Assembly (NCBI GenBank): GCA_013426805.1
Contig: JACDZG010000016.1
Location: forward strand, 22,175 to 86,174
Direction: 5' to 3'
Source: Chromatiaceae bacterium
GTDB taxonomy: Bacteria > Pseudomonadota > Gammaproteobacteria > Chromatiales > Chromatiaceae
DNA length: 64,000 nucleotides
The notes beneath the pieces were generated by a model. That model was not told the origin of the DNA. It worked only from the letters and a program-made list of their open reading frames with translations, and did not search any database. How positions within the stretch are numbered: the stretch's first letter is position 1; each line of letters starts with the position of its first letter. Below are positions 9,503 through 19,185 of this stretch, in pieces. Both the position numbers and the translations under genes were made by a program.

Positions 9503-10714
9503 TCAGGCGTAAGCCGGGGCAAACGCCCGCTCGGGGTCGGTGACCGGGCCGTTCTCGCCCCAATAGGGGGAGAGCTTGCGCAACTGCGCGACAATCGGGG
9601 GCACGGCGCGGATCACCTGATCCACTTCATCCATGGTGTTGTAACGGGAAAGAGAGAAACGCACGGTGCCGTGGGCGGCGGTGAACGGGATGCCCATGGC
9701 GCGCATGACGTGCGAGGGTTCCAGTGAGCCGGAGGTGCAGGCCGACCCGGAGGACGCCGCGATGCCCTGCTTGTTGAGGAGCAGCAGGATGGCCTCGCCC
9801 TCGATGTACTCGAAGGCGATATTGCAGGTGTTGGGCAGGCGGTTGTTCGGGTCGCCGGTGACGAAGCAGTGCGGCACGGCCGCCAGGATGCCCCGCTCCA
9901 GCCGGTCGCGCATCCGGCGCACCGCGGTCTTTTCATACTCCATGTGCTGCATGGCTTCCTCGCACGCCTTGCCCAAGGCGACGATGGAAGCGGTGTTCTC
10001 GGTCCCGGCACGCCGGCCGCGCTCCTGATGGCCGCCGCGCAGCAGTGGCCGGAAGCGGGTATTGCGGCGCAGGTACAGCACACCGACACCCTTGGGCGCG
10101 TGAAGTTTGTGCCCGGAGAGCGACAGCATATCGATGCAGGTGTCCTTGAGATTGATCGGCACCTTGCCCACCGCCTGGACCGCATCGGTATGGAACATGA
10201 CCCCCGCGGAGCGTGCCAGGTCGGCCATCTCCTCCACCGGAAACAGGGTGCCGGATTCATTGTTGGCCCACATCGCCGAGACGATCGCCACCCGATCCGA
10301 CAGCAGGTCCATGTATTCGTGAATGTCCAGCCGCCCGCGGCTGTCGACCTTGAGGCGATGGATCTTGTAGCCCTCCTTTTCCAACTGTTCGCAGAGTGCC
10401 AGCACTGCCGCGTGCTCCACCACGGTGGTGATGATCTCCTTACGCTCGGGCTGCGCCCGGAGCGCCGAGAGGATGGCGGTGGAGTCGGACTCGGTGCCGC
10501 AGGAGGTAAAGACGATCTCGGAGTCGTGTTCGGCGCCGAGCAGAGTCTGCACCTGCGCACGGGCCTGCTTGAGGGCCAGGCCCACCCGATTGCCGAACTG
10601 ATGCATCGAGGACGGATTGCCGAACTGCTCGGTGAAGAAGGGCAGCATGACCGCCACCACGGCCGGCGAGACCATGGTGGTGGCGTTGTTGTCCAGATAG
10701 ATACCTTGGGTCAT
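9503..10714 (-). CDS. nifS: Cysteine desulfurase NifS
   Basis: This PLP enzyme takes sulfur from cysteine and passes it to the NifU scaffold. With the ATG at 10714 the protein is 403 residues and starts MTQGIYLDNNATTMVSPAVV, the NifS signature (YLDNNATT). Other landmarks are the PLP lysine in SLSGHKLHAPKGVG and the catalytic cysteine loop SSGSACTSGSLEPSHV. A longer frame to 10876 overlaps nifU and adds 54 unlike residues. It lies 46 bases downstream of nifU, and nifU and the IscA-like gene precede it in an operon. The arrangement is NIF-type rather than the Isc operon (no iscR, hscBA or fdx). Confidence 0.95.
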   Translation of the reverse strand: MTQGIYLDNNATTMVSPAVVAVMLPFFTEQFGNPSSMHQFGNRVGLALKQARAQVQTLLGAEHDSEIVFTSCGTESDSTAILSALRAQPERKEIITTVVEHAAVLALCEQLEKEGYKIHRLKVDSRGRLDIHEYMDLLSDRVAIVSAMWANNESGTLFPVEEMADLARSAGVMFHTDAVQAVGKVPINLKDTCIDMLSLSGHKLHAPKGVGVLYLRRNTRFRPLLRGGHQERGRRAGTENTASIVALGKACEEAMQHMEYEKTAVRRMRDRLERGILAAVPHCFVTGDPNNRLPNTCNIAFEYIEGEAILLLLNKQGIAASSGSACTSGSLEPSHVMRAMGIPFTAAHGTVRFSLSRYNTMDEVDQVIRAVPPIVAQLRKLSPYWGENGPVTDPERAFAPAYA

Positions 10715-10760
10715 GGGCTCACCTCGGTTGACTCGTCGCTCGACAAAGGGGTCAGTCGTC

Positions 10761-11636
10761 TTAGGCCCGGTGCTGCATGGCGCTGGCCGGCAGGACACGC
10801 ACGAACTCGCCCAAGTCCTCGACGATGCGCTGCTGTATGCCGTCGAGCGTGGTGGAGGCCATCTGGCAGCCGACACAGGCCCCGGTCATGTTCACATAGA
10901 CATTCTTGCCGTCGACCTCGACCAGTTCGACATCGCCCCGGTCCCGTTGCAGGTTCGGCCGGATCGCCTCGATCGCTCCTTCGATCCGGCGGATGCGCTG
11001 AAGATTACTGAGTTTCTTCCCCTTGGCGAGCACCGGCGCGGCACCCGTGGGGTCGAAGACGCGGCCCTGTTCCTTGAGAACCCGGGTCAGAATCTCCTCG
11101 ACCCCCTCGTGACAGGCCGAGCAGCCGCCGCCGGCCTTGGTGTAGTTGGTCACGTCTTCCACGGTGGAGAGTGCATTGGCGCGGATGGTCTCCTCGATCA
11201 TCACCGCGTCCACCGCGAAGCACTTGCATATCAGCGCGCCCTCTTCGTGGTCGTCCTTCCACACCTCGCCGCGGTAGTTGGCCACGGCCGCCTGCAGGGC
11301 TTCGCGCCCCATCACCGAGCAGTGCATCTTCTCGGGTGGAAGACCATCGAGAAAATCGGCGATATCCTGATTGGATACCGTGAGCGCCTGATCGAGCGTC
11401 ATGCCTTTGACGATCTCGGTCAGGGCGGAACTGGAGGCGATGGCCGACCCACAGCCGAAGGTCTGAAACCCGGCGTCTTTGATGATCTGCGTTTCGGGAT
11501 CGACTCGCAGCGTGAGCCGCAACGCGTCACCGCACGACAGCGACCCCACCTCACCAACGGCGTTGGCACCGGTCACCGCACCGGCATTGCGGGGGCTGAA
11601 GAAGTGCTCTTTGACCTTATCCGAGTAATCCCACAT
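10761..11636 (-). CDS. nifU: Fe-S scaffold protein NifU (three-domain form)
   Basis: The 291-residue protein has the full NifU layout. An IscU-like N-terminal scaffold ([19 protein letters not shown]; cysteines in LSCGDAL, FGCGSA and MHCSVMG) comes first. A central [2Fe-2S] BFD-type domain (ICKCFAVD ... GGGCSACH) follows. The C-terminal NFU domain has the CVGCQ pair in [19 protein letters not shown]. It builds and delivers clusters using sulfur from NifS. It lies between the IscA-like gene and nifS. A poorly conserved linker (about residues 200-215) separates the last two domains. Confidence 0.95.
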   Translation of the reverse strand: MWDYSDKVKEHFFSPRNAGAVTGANAVGEVGSLSCGDALRLTLRVDPETQIIKDAGFQTFGCGSAIASSSALTEIVKGMTLDQALTVSNQDIADFLDGLPPEKMHCSVMGREALQAAVANYRGEVWKDDHEEGALICKCFAVDAVMIEETIRANALSTVEDVTNYTKAGGGCSACHEGVEEILTRVLKEQGRVFDPTGAAPVLAKGKKLSNLQRIRRIEGAIEAIRPNLQRDRGDVELVEVDGKNVYVNMTGACVGCQMASTTLDGIQQRIVEDLGEFVRVLPASAMQHRA

Positions 11637-11681
11637 GACAGTTCTCCGGGGTTCGTGAATCGTGATGACCCGCCAGTCGCC

Positions 11682-12005
11682 TCAAGCGCTGAACGACTTG
11701 CCGCAACCGCAACTCGACGCGGCGTTCGGGTTCTCGAACTTGAAACCGCTGCCGCTCATGCTGTCCTGGAAGTCCACGGTCACCCCGGCAAGCATGGGCG
11801 CACTGGCGGGATCGATCAGGATCGTCAGCCCCTCGCAATCGACGACCAGGTCGTCCGTCCGAGCCTGCCCTTCCAGGGTGACGCCGTACTGCAGTCCCGA
11901 GCAGCCGCCGCCGGTGACCGCGATGCGCACTCCGGCCACCGGGTCCGCGTTGCCCTTGATGAAACGGCTAACCGCTTTCCGGGCGCTGGGGGTGAGAGTC
12001 AACAT
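11682..12005 (-). CDS. IscA/HesB-type iron-sulfur carrier (nif-associated)
   Basis: The ATG at 12005 gives 107 residues with the three A-type carrier cysteines: GGGCSGLQY near residue 35 and SSCGCGKSF at the end. Such HesB/IscA proteins often precede nifU in nif clusters and help assemble or transfer Fe-S clusters. The 45-base gap to nifU suggests one operon with nifS. A longer frame to 12074 adds residues unlike the family. Confidence 0.9.
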   Translation of the reverse strand: MLTLTPSARKAVSRFIKGNADPVAGVRIAVTGGGCSGLQYGVTLEGQARTDDLVVDCEGLTILIDPASAPMLAGVTVDFQDSMSGSGFKFENPNAASSCGCGKSFSA

Positions 12006-12235
12006 GGGTCCGGTGCTCCGTTTGGCTTGAGTCTTGCTAAATCGATGAGAGAATTTCAGCAATCTCCATGCCACCGGGAAATCATTTGATGGAACATTGA
12101 CTTAAAAAGGACAACCACAGCGTTGCCGGCCCGCTTGTCGGCTCTGCGACAGTCTGACGCACCAATTGGGTGGGATATCCGACAGCACCGGGCAGACACC
12201 CGGAAACCGATCGTTTTTTCTCAGGAGCCAGCACC

Positions 12236-12511
12236 ATGACACTCGACCAACTGAGCCCCGGCGACCTGGTCTACGCCGCAACGCAGATCAGCAATGACGG
12301 GGGCATCCCGGACCTGGCGGAGGACGCGGTGATCGCCGCCGCCGGCACGCGCGGCGTGATCCTCAACATCGGCCACCTGGAGGAAGATCCGGAGCGCCCG
12401 CTCTATCTGGTCCGCTTCGAGGGACCGGATCTGGTGCTGGGACCGCCGACCGGATGCTGGGGAGAGGAACTCACGACGGAAGGACCTGGGGCAATTGCAG
12501 GGCGCATGTAG
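12236..12511 (+). CDS. NifZ-like protein
   Basis: The ATG at 12236, preceded by CAGGAGC, gives 91 residues. The pattern LSPGDLVYAATQISNDGGIPDLAEDAVIAAAGTRGVILNIGHL...YLVRFEGPDLVLGPPTGCWGEELT follows the NifZ SH3-like fold (PGDxVxAxxxIxNDGxxPGxxxGxLLVxxGxxGxVxxxG...YxVxFxxxxxxVGCxxEEL). NifZ assists P-cluster maturation of nitrogenase MoFe protein. It is divergent from the iscA-nifU-nifS operon across about 230 bases, so they may share regulation. No nitrogenase structural genes are in the window. The assignment is by pattern. Confidence 0.65.
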   Translation: MTLDQLSPGDLVYAATQISNDGGIPDLAEDAVIAAAGTRGVILNIGHLEEDPERPLYLVRFEGPDLVLGPPTGCWGEELTTEGPGAIAGRM

Positions 12512-12518
12512 GGCAAAT

Positions 12519-12577
12519 GTAGGTGCGACTGAAGTCGCACCTACACTGACCGGTATCCAAATTGTCGGAAATCGCCT
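12519..12577. repeat. Dispersed palindromic repeat, copy A
   Basis: An 11-base inverted repeat (GTAGGTGCGAC, loop TGAA) is followed by TATCCAAATTGTCGGAAATC. The same composite occurs near 56,963-57,020. It sits just 3' of the nifZ-like gene and may also act as a transcript end. Confidence 0.8.
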
Positions 12578-12686
12578 TAGTCGCCCCTACAGCCGCTATG
12601 AATCTTGCAGTCATGCGCAGTCGGGATGCGCACCCCTGGGGATCGCCATAGGTGCAGTCCGGATAACGATGTACCCGCACCGCCAA

Positions 12687-12709
12687 CCGGAGGTCGAGGC
12701 TTCAGCCGG
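12687..12709. repeat. GGAGGTCGAGGCTT repeat, single arm
   Basis: This 23-base segment (CCGGAGGTCGAGGCTTCAGC and following) matches, with two or three differences, the arms of the inverted repeat at 63,457-63,529. It appears to be a dispersed intergenic family. Confidence 0.6.
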
Positions 12710-12737
12710 ACCCGATCCGCTTGCCCGGTCTCGCGGT

Positions 12738-13397
12738 TCAGCCCCCGAATCCGTGCTCGGCCAAAAACTCGCGGGTCAGACCGCTCCCGCCGGATTCGGC
12801 CGCCCGCTCGCGCAGGAGCAGGCGCTCCAGATAGCGGGCGATCAGATCGACTTCGAGATTGACCCGCGTGCCGATCCGGTAACCGGCGATGATGGTTTCA
12901 TCCAGGGTGTGCGGGACGATGTTGAGTTCGAACGCGGCACCCTCGACGCCATTGACCGTGAGACTCACTCCATCGACACAAATCGAACCCTTGTGCGCGA
13001 TGTAGCGGGCCAACTCGGCCGGGGCCTGGATGCGCAGGCGCCAGGAACGGGCGTCCTGCGCACGCTCCAGGATGTGGCCGACCCCGTCGACATGACCGCT
13101 CACCAAGTGCCCGCCGAGCGGGGTGGATAGGGTGAGCGCTTTCTCCAGGTTGACCGGACTGCCGGGAGTCAGCCCCCCGAGGGTGGTCAAGGATAAGGTC
13201 TCACGCGAGACGTCGGCCGCGAAGCCGTCAGCGGTGAGGACCACGGCCGTGAGACAGACGCCGTTGACGGCAATGCTGTCGCCCAAGGCGGCGTCAGCCA
13301 GGGGGAGTTTGCCGGTTTCGATGCTGAGCCGCACGTCCCCGCCGCGGGGCTCGAGGCGACGAATCCGGCCGACGGATTGAATGATTCCGGTGAACAT
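12738..13397 (-). CDS. ribE: Riboflavin synthase, alpha chain
   Basis: It converts two molecules of 6,7-dimethyl-8-ribityllumazine to riboflavin. The protein is 219 residues and begins MFTGIIQSVGRI, the family signature, with two repeated lumazine-binding barrels (GDSIAVNGVCLTAV near 39-52 and HKGSICVDGVSLTVNGV near 135-151). It is the last gene of a glyA-nrdR-ribD-ribE run on this strand, 88 bases after ribD. The ribBA-ribH-nusB genes that often follow are not here; repeats and the nif cluster come next. Confidence 0.95.
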   Translation of the reverse strand: MFTGIIQSVGRIRRLEPRGGDVRLSIETGKLPLADAALGDSIAVNGVCLTAVVLTADGFAADVSRETLSLTTLGGLTPGSPVNLEKALTLSTPLGGHLVSGHVDGVGHILERAQDARSWRLRIQAPAELARYIAHKGSICVDGVSLTVNGVEGAAFELNIVPHTLDETIIAGYRIGTRVNLEVDLIARYLERLLLRERAAESGGSGLTREFLAEHGFGG

Positions 13398-13485
13398 AGT
13401 GACGCGTCAGAAATTAAGTGAAATAACGACAACGACAACCGAGACGCCAAAGGTAGCCGCCGCAGACCCGCCGGCCCGAGGCCAC

Positions 13486-14634
13486 TCACCGGGCGCCGGC
13501 GGTTCCCGGCCGCAGCAACAGCCGCAGGTCGGGGCCGATCCGCCGCACGTCATCGATGATCAGCGGGATACGGTGCTCCATGTGCTCCAGGCCGGGGAGT
13601 TGGAACAATCCGCGCGCACCGTCGCCCATGAGGTGCGGGGCCAGATAAAGAATCAACTCATCGATCAAGCCGCCGGTCAGGGCCGCCCCGGCCAGGATCG
13701 GGCCGGTCTCCAACAGCACCTCATTGATCTCTTCCTCGGCGAGCCAGCTCATCAGGGCCCGCAGGTCGACCAGTCCGTGATGGTCCGGAAATTGTTTCAC
13801 TCGGGCCCCGGCCAGCTCCAATTGACTCACCCGCCGCTGATCGGCCGGGGCTGAGCAGGCGATCACGGTGATCCCGGGCAAGCCGAGCAGGCGGGCACCC
13901 GCCGGGGTACGCAGACGGGTGTCCACCACCACGCGCCAGGGCTGGCGCACGGGTTCGCCGGGCTCCATACCCGGCAGATCAGCGGCGCTCAGACGCACGT
14001 TGAGCGACGGATTGTCGCCGAGCAGGGTCCCGACCCCGGTGACGATGGCCGAGTGTCGAGCGCGCAGATGCTGCACGTCGAGGCGCGAAAACTCGGAGCT
14101 GATCCAGCGACTCTCGCCGCTGGCCATGGCCGTGCGCCCGTCGAGGCTGGCGGCAAGCTTGCAGCGACAGTACGGCAGGCCGTTAGACATCCGTTTGATA
14201 AAGCCGGGATTGAGTCGACGCGCCTCGGCTTCCAACAGACCGGTCCGGACCTGCACACCGGCGGCACCCAAGGCGGCCAACCCCTGACCGGACACCAGCG
14301 GATTGGGATCGACCATGGCACAGTGCACTGTCGCCACCCCGGCTTCGATCAGCGCCTGGGTGCAGGGCGGAGTGCGGCCCTGGTGACAGCAGGGCTCCAG
14401 CGTCACGTAGGCCGTGGCCCCGCGCGCCCGTGGACCGGCCGCGGCAAGCGCGATGCGCTCGGCATGCGCCTCACCGGCGCGCCGGTGCCAGCCCTCACCC
14501 ACGACGGCACCGGCCTGCACCAGAACACAACCGACCCGCGGATTCGGGTCGGTGGTAAAGAGCCCACGAGCGGCAAGGCGGATGGCCCGCGCCATCAGTT
14601 CCTGGTCGGCCGCGGTCGGATCAGCAGCGGTCAT
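13486..14634 (-). CDS. ribD: Bifunctional riboflavin deaminase/reductase RibD
   Basis: The 382-residue protein has an N-terminal cytidine-deaminase-like domain with zinc ligands GEAHAERIAL (H-A-E) and LEPCCHQGRTPPCTQALIEAGV, followed from about residue 155 by the RibD_C dihydrofolate-reductase-like domain (LPYCRCKLAASLDGRTAMASGESRWIS ... EVLLETGPILAGAAL). It performs the second and third steps of riboflavin synthesis. It starts 24 bases after nrdR. Confidence 0.95.
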   Translation of the reverse strand: MTAADPTAADQELMARAIRLAARGLFTTDPNPRVGCVLVQAGAVVGEGWHRRAGEAHAERIALAAAGPRARGATAYVTLEPCCHQGRTPPCTQALIEAGVATVHCAMVDPNPLVSGQGLAALGAAGVQVRTGLLEAEARRLNPGFIKRMSNGLPYCRCKLAASLDGRTAMASGESRWISSEFSRLDVQHLRARHSAIVTGVGTLLGDNPSLNVRLSAADLPGMEPGEPVRQPWRVVVDTRLRTPAGARLLGLPGITVIACSAPADQRRVSQLELAGARVKQFPDHHGLVDLRALMSWLAEEEINEVLLETGPILAGAALTGGLIDELILYLAPHLMGDGARGLFQLPGLEHMEHRIPLIIDDVRRIGPDLRLLLRPGTAGAR

Positions 14635-14658
14635 ACGCTTGTGGCCTCCTGCGTGCGG

Positions 14659-15174
14659 TCATTTGGGTTTGGGTTCCAGACCATCGAGCAGATCGAGTTG
14701 TTGCCGTCGGACCTCAGGGGTCGGTTGCCGCTCCAGCCGATCGATCTCCTCGCGAAAGGCGGCCACATCCTCGAACTTACGATAGACCGAGGCGAAGCGG
14801 ACATAGGCGACCTGATCGAGCCCGCGCAGTTCATCCATCACCAACTCCCCGATCCGCCGCGACGGCACCTCGGACTCACCGCTCGACATCAGCCGCCGCT
14901 GGATCCGCGCCTGGGCGGCATCGATCTGCTCGGTGCCTACCGGGCGCTTCTCCAGGGCACGCATGATGCCGGAGCGCAGTTTACGCCCATCGAAGGGGAC
15001 GCGGCTGCCGTCGCGCTTCACCACGCGCGGCAGATTGAGTTCCGCCGCCTCATAGGTGGTGAACCGCTCCTTGCACACCTCGCACTTGCGGCGGCGACGG
15101 ACCTGATCACCCTCGCCGGCCAGGCGCGAGTCGACGACCTTGGTATCCTCGGCGCCGCAAAACGGACAGCGCAT
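14659..15174 (-). CDS. nrdR: Transcriptional repressor NrdR
   Basis: NrdR represses ribonucleotide reductase genes in response to ATP/dATP. The ATG at 15174 gives 171 residues starting [17 protein letters not shown], with the zinc ribbon CPFC...CEVC and the ATP-cone domain ([29 protein letters not shown]). The family is normally about 150-170 residues. It lies between glyA and ribD, the common gammaproteobacterial order. The upstream in-frame ATG at 15204 is less likely because family members begin MRCPFC. Confidence 0.95.
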   Translation of the reverse strand: MRCPFCGAEDTKVVDSRLAGEGDQVRRRRKCEVCKERFTTYEAAELNLPRVVKRDGSRVPFDGRKLRSGIMRALEKRPVGTEQIDAAQARIQRRLMSSGESEVPSRRIGELVMDELRGLDQVAYVRFASVYRKFEDVAAFREEIDRLERQPTPEVRRQQLDLLDGLEPKPK

Positions 15175-15231
15175 CCCGTCACCCCCCCGGTCGGCCGTCG
15201 CCAACCGCCATCGGGAAACGGATCCTGACCA

Positions 15232-16488
15232 TCACCGCTGGTAGACCGGCAGCCGCCGACACAGGTCCAGTACCCGCGCCTTGGCAGCCGCGATCACGGC
15301 CGGTTCGCCGCGCCCGTCGATGACGTCGCACATCCAGCCCGCCAGGTCGCGGGCCTCCGCCAGGCCGCAGCCGCGGGTGGTCATGGCCGGAGTCCCGACC
15401 CGGATGCCGCTGGTGACGAAGGGTGACTGCGGGTCGTTCGGCACCGCGTTCTTGTTGACCGTGATATTGGCGGCGCCGAGCCAGGCGTCCACGTCCTTAC
15501 CTGTCAGCCCCTGATGGATGAAGCTGACCAGAAAGAGGTGATCGTCGGTGCCGCCGGAAACCACGTCATAGCCGCGGGCCAGAAAGACCTCCGCCATGGT
15601 CTGCGCATTCATCACTACCTGGCGTTGGTAGTCCTTGAAGCCCGGCTCCAGGGCCTCCTTGAAAGCCACCGCCTTGGCGGCGATCACATGCATCAGCGGG
15701 CCGCCCTGGGTGCCGGGGAAAACCAGCGAAGACAGCTTCTTCTCGATCTCCGGATTGGACTTCGCCAGGATCAGGCCGCCGCGCGGACCGCGCAGGGTCT
15801 TATGCGTGGTGGTCGTGGTCACGTCCGCGATTTGCACCGGACTCGGGTAGACCCCGGCGGCCACCAGACCGGCCACATGCGCCATATCGACGAACAGGTA
15901 AGCGCCGACCGCATCGGCAATGGCACGGAAGCGCGCCCAGTCGACCACCCGCGAATAGGCGGAAAAGCCGGCGATCACCATGCGCGGCTGGTGCTCCTGG
16001 GCCAGACGCTCGACCTCGGCGTAGTCGATCTCGCCGGTCGCGGGGTCCAGACCGTACTGCACCGCGTGGTAGAGCTTGCCGGAAAAGTTGGGCTTGGCGC
16101 CGTGAGTCAGGTGGCCGCCATGCGCCAGGCTCATGCCCAGAACCGTGTCACCCGCCTGGCACAGGGCCATGAACACGGCGGCATTGGCCTGGGAGCCGGA
16201 ATGGGGCTGGACGTTGGCATAGGCGGCACCGAACAGCTGCTTGGCCCGGTCGATGGCCAACTGCTCGGCGATATCCACGAACTCGCAGCCGCCGTAATAG
16301 CGCTTGCCCGGATAGCCCTCGGCATACTTGTTGGTCATGACGCCGCCCTGCGCCTCCAGAACCCGCGGGCTCACATAGTTCTCGGAGGCAATCAGCTCGA
16401 TATGCTCCTCCTGACGGCGTTCCTCGCCCTCGATCGCCGCCCAGAGCTCCGGGTCGTAGTCGCGAATCGTCATGGATTGGTTAAACAT
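15232..16488 (-). CDS. glyA: Serine hydroxymethyltransferase
   Basis: It interconverts serine and glycine while charging tetrahydrofolate with a one-carbon unit. The 418-residue length is typical. PLP lysine lies in [16 protein letters not shown]; other hallmarks are [18 protein letters not shown] near the start and [16 protein letters not shown]. It is the first gene of the glyA-nrdR-ribD-ribE run, and a divergent spacer separates it from ubiG. Confidence 0.97.
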   Translation of the reverse strand: MFNQSMTIRDYDPELWAAIEGEERRQEEHIELIASENYVSPRVLEAQGGVMTNKYAEGYPGKRYYGGCEFVDIAEQLAIDRAKQLFGAAYANVQPHSGSQANAAVFMALCQAGDTVLGMSLAHGGHLTHGAKPNFSGKLYHAVQYGLDPATGEIDYAEVERLAQEHQPRMVIAGFSAYSRVVDWARFRAIADAVGAYLFVDMAHVAGLVAAGVYPSPVQIADVTTTTTHKTLRGPRGGLILAKSNPEIEKKLSSLVFPGTQGGPLMHVIAAKAVAFKEALEPGFKDYQRQVVMNAQTMAEVFLARGYDVVSGGTDDHLFLVSFIHQGLTGKDVDAWLGAANITVNKNAVPNDPQSPFVTSGIRVGTPAMTTRGCGLAEARDLAGWMCDVIDGRGEPAVIAAAKARVLDLCRRLPVYQR

Positions 16489-16822
16489 GGGAGGTCTCCC
16501 GGCAGGAAAAGCCGTCTAGTTTAGTCTGTTCCAGGCGGGTGCGCTTGAGTTCCGCGCGACTGGATCCGCCGCATCGCAGCTCATCCCCGCCTGGCGCCGG
16601 ATTGTTCGATTGGTCCCGCCTCGGGGAACCTCGAGTCGGCGCTGCCGCCCATCAGGAGACATGGTAGCAATCCCGACGAACCGAAGGCGTTGACTAACGT
16701 CAGGCGGCTGACCCTTGACACGACAGCCGCCGCCGGAATATGGAGTATTGCTCAATTCTGGTCAGCCTTGTCATATAAAATGACCGGCTTGATTCTCCCA
16801 GCCAACCAGGTTCCTCCAGCCC
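16489..16822. promoter_or_regulatory. Divergent intergenic region between glyA and ubiG
   Basis: No credible gene is present in these 334 bases. Toward ubiG there is a TTGACA at 16715-16720 followed 18 bases later by TATGGA, and a separate TATAAA at 16774-16779; either could belong to a sigma-70 promoter. For glyA no convincing box was identified. Confidence 0.35.
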
Positions 16823-17560
16823 ATGACCGAGACGATTCATCACAGCGACCACCACGCGAACGTCGACCCCGGCGAGATCGGCAAGTTCGAGGCACTGGCC
16901 TCCCGCTGGTGGGACCCGCAGAGCGAGTTCAAGACCCTGCACGACATCAACCCGCTGCGGCTGGAGTACCTCGAGCGGACCGGCACCCTGGCGCAGCGCG
17001 CGGTGGTGGACGTTGGCTGCGGCGGCGGACTGCTCTCCGAGGGCATGGCCGCGCGCGGCGCGCAGGTGCTGGGGATCGACATGGGCGCCATGCCCTTGCG
17101 GGTGGCTGAATTGCATACCCTGGAGACCGGCGTGGCGGTCGACTACCGGCGCATCCCGGTGGAAGCACTGGCGGCGGAACGTCCCGCAAGCTTCGACCTC
17201 GTCACCTGCATGGAATTGTTGGAACACGTCCCCAACCCGGCCTCCGTGGTCAGCGCCTGCGCGCGCCTGGTGCGTCCCGGCGGTCACGTCGTGTTTTCAA
17301 CGCTGAACCGCAATCCCAAGTCCTACCTGTTCGCCATCCTCGGGGCCGAATACCTCCTCGGCATGTTGCCCAAGGGCACCCATGACTTCGCCCGCTTCGT
17401 CCGGCCGGCCGAACTGACCCGATGGATACGCGCCGCGGGCTTGCGTGCCACCGATATCACCGGAATGACCTACAACCCATTGACCCGCACCTATCGGCTC
17501 ACGCCCGATGATGTGGACGTGAATTATCTGGTGACCTGTAGGCGTGACGCCGATGACTGA
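16823..17560 (+). CDS. ubiG: Ubiquinone biosynthesis O-methyltransferase UbiG
   Basis: It carries out both O-methylations in ubiquinone synthesis. The protein is 245 residues with the UbiG landmarks [39 protein letters not shown] motif [31 protein letters not shown] and [21 protein letters not shown]. It is followed closely by the squalene/phytoene synthase-like gene on the same strand. Confidence 0.95.
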   Translation: MTETIHHSDHHANVDPGEIGKFEALASRWWDPQSEFKTLHDINPLRLEYLERTGTLAQRAVVDVGCGGGLLSEGMAARGAQVLGIDMGAMPLRVAELHTLETGVAVDYRRIPVEALAAERPASFDLVTCMELLEHVPNPASVVSACARLVRPGGHVVFSTLNRNPKSYLFAILGAEYLLGMLPKGTHDFARFVRPAELTRWIRAAGLRATDITGMTYNPLTRTYRLTPDDVDVNYLVTCRRDADD

Positions 17561-17605
17561 GACCAACCCCGGACGGCGCGGCGCGACGCGCGGAACGCCC
17601 CCCTG

Positions 17606-18487
17606 ATGCCGGGCGACTGGGGCTTCCCCAACCCCGCCACGCCGCCGGGCTCGTCCACCTATTACAGCCTGCGCCTGGCCCCGACCGGACAGCGCGACGG
17701 GCTCGCCGCTTTATACGGGTGGCGCCATCAGTTGCAGGCGGTGCTGGATCAGGTCACGGATGCCGCGGTCGCCGCGGCGAAACTGCGCTGGTGGCAGGAG
17801 GAGTTGGCGCGCAGCATTGCCGGGGCGGGGAGCCACCCCTTAAGCCGGCAACTGGGCCAGGTCATCGACCAGCGCGGACTGCCGACCGAGCCCTTCCTGG
17901 CGATGACCCGCGGGGCCGCGGCCATCATCGACCGCCGCCGGCCGCGCGATCCGGACGCCCTGACCGCCGCGGCTGCGCAGGATTTGGGAGCACTTTTCGA
18001 ACTCCTGACCCGTGCCGCGGGCGACCCGGGACCGGCGCAGATCGATCGCGCACGCCGACTCGGCGCCTACACCACCCTGGTCTATCAGATCCGCGACTGC
18101 GGCCGGCTGCTGCGCCGCGGACGCTACGAATTCGTCTCGACGCAGCAACTCGACGCATTTGGACTCAACCCCGCCGACCTGGCGCGGCCGACGCAGCGGC
18201 ATCACCTGCCGCCGATCCTGTCCGCACTGGCGGACCATGCACGCCGGCTGCGCGGCGCGCGTCGGGAGTCCGATGGACTGTCGACGCCGATCCGCATCCG
18301 GGTGCGCCTTGCGGACCTGCTGCTGGACGAACTCGCGGCCGGCGCGTTCGACCTCGCCGACCAACGGATCGCACTCACCCCGCTACGCAAGCTCTGGCAT
18401 GCCTGGCGCGAAAGCCGGCAACCGCGACACCGCTCACTGAACGCCATTGAGAATCCGCACCCATGGAACAAGCACCCATGCCCCTGA
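17606..18487 (+). CDS. Squalene/phytoene synthase-like protein, aspartate motifs degenerate
   Basis: The 293-residue protein has the fold pattern of the trans-isoprenyl head-to-head synthases (STYYSLRLAPTGQRDGLAALYGWRHQLQAVLDQVTDAAVAAAKLRWWQEEL ... GAYTTLVYQIRDCGRLLRRGRYEF). The two Asp-rich DxxxD metal-binding motifs of active enzymes are not seen at the expected sites (YGWRHQLQAVLDQ and QIRDCGRLLRRG). In this it resembles NDUFAF6-like, non-catalytic members. The neighbours ubiG and the yciK-like gene are on the same strand; the 3' end overlaps the SDR start by 25 bases. Function unproven. Confidence 0.7.
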   Translation: MPGDWGFPNPATPPGSSTYYSLRLAPTGQRDGLAALYGWRHQLQAVLDQVTDAAVAAAKLRWWQEELARSIAGAGSHPLSRQLGQVIDQRGLPTEPFLAMTRGAAAIIDRRRPRDPDALTAAAAQDLGALFELLTRAAGDPGPAQIDRARRLGAYTTLVYQIRDCGRLLRRGRYEFVSTQQLDAFGLNPADLARPTQRHHLPPILSALADHARRLRGARRESDGLSTPIRIRVRLADLLLDELAAGAFDLADQRIALTPLRKLWHAWRESRQPRHRSLNAIENPHPWNKHPCP

Positions 18488-19185
18488 TGCAACCCCTGCA
18501 CGACCGGATGATCCTGGTGACCGGCGCGGCCGAGGGCGTCGGACGCGCCGTCGCCCTGGCCGCCGCGGCCCAGGGTGCGACCCTGGTCCTGTGCGACCAC
18601 CCCGATGCCGACCTCGCCGCCGTCTATGACCAGATCGAGGCCGCCGGCGGGGCCGCGCCCGCCATCCTGCCGCTGAACCTGGATACGACCACCGAGAAGG
18701 GCTGCCGCACCGCGGCCGATTTGGTGGGCGACTGCTGTGGGCGGCTCGACGCACTGATCCACTGCGCGGCCTTCGCACCCTACCTCGCCCGCATCGACGA
18801 CTACGACAGCGGCGAGTGGGAGCGCGTGCTGCGCGTCAACCTCACCGCACCCTTCCTGCTCACCCAGGCCTGCCTGCCATTGTTACGCGCGTCGGCGGAC
18901 GCGGTGGTGATCTTCACCTCCGACCGGGTGGGACGCACGGGCCTGGCCTATTGGGGCGCCTTCGCGGCGGCCAAGTTCGGCATCGAGGGCTTAGCGCAGG
19001 TGCTGGCGGACGAGACCCGCGACAGCAGTCCCATCCGCGTCGCCTGCCTCGATCCGGGGATCGTCCGCACGGGCCTGCGCGCCCGCCTTTACCCCGGCGA
19101 GGACCCGTTCACCCTTCCCGCACCCGAGAGCGTTGCCCCGCGCTACCTGGAGCTGCTGACCAGCAGCGTGCTCAGCCGCTCTTGA
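18463..19185 (+). CDS. YciK-like short-chain dehydrogenase/reductase
   Basis: This is a 240-residue classical-size SDR with the cofactor motif TGAAEGVG near residue 20, the CAAFAP segment in place of NNAG, and FTSDRVGRTGLAYWGAFAAAKFGIEGLAQVLADE. It aligns with E. coli YciK, whose active-site segment reads WGAYAVSK; here it is WGAFAAAK, so the catalytic tyrosine of the YxxxK pair is a phenylalanine (codon TTC). A start at 18463 or 18478 is possible. In many gammaproteobacteria yciK follows ubiG (and gph), in agreement with this order. Confidence 0.85.
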   Translation: MEQAPMPLMQPLHDRMILVTGAAEGVGRAVALAAAAQGATLVLCDHPDADLAAVYDQIEAAGGAAPAILPLNLDTTTEKGCRTAADLVGDCCGRLDALIHCAAFAPYLARIDDYDSGEWERVLRVNLTAPFLLTQACLPLLRASADAVVIFTSDRVGRTGLAYWGAFAAAKFGIEGLAQVLADETRDSSPIRVACLDPGIVRTGLRARLYPGEDPFTLPAPESVAPRYLELLTSSVLSRS

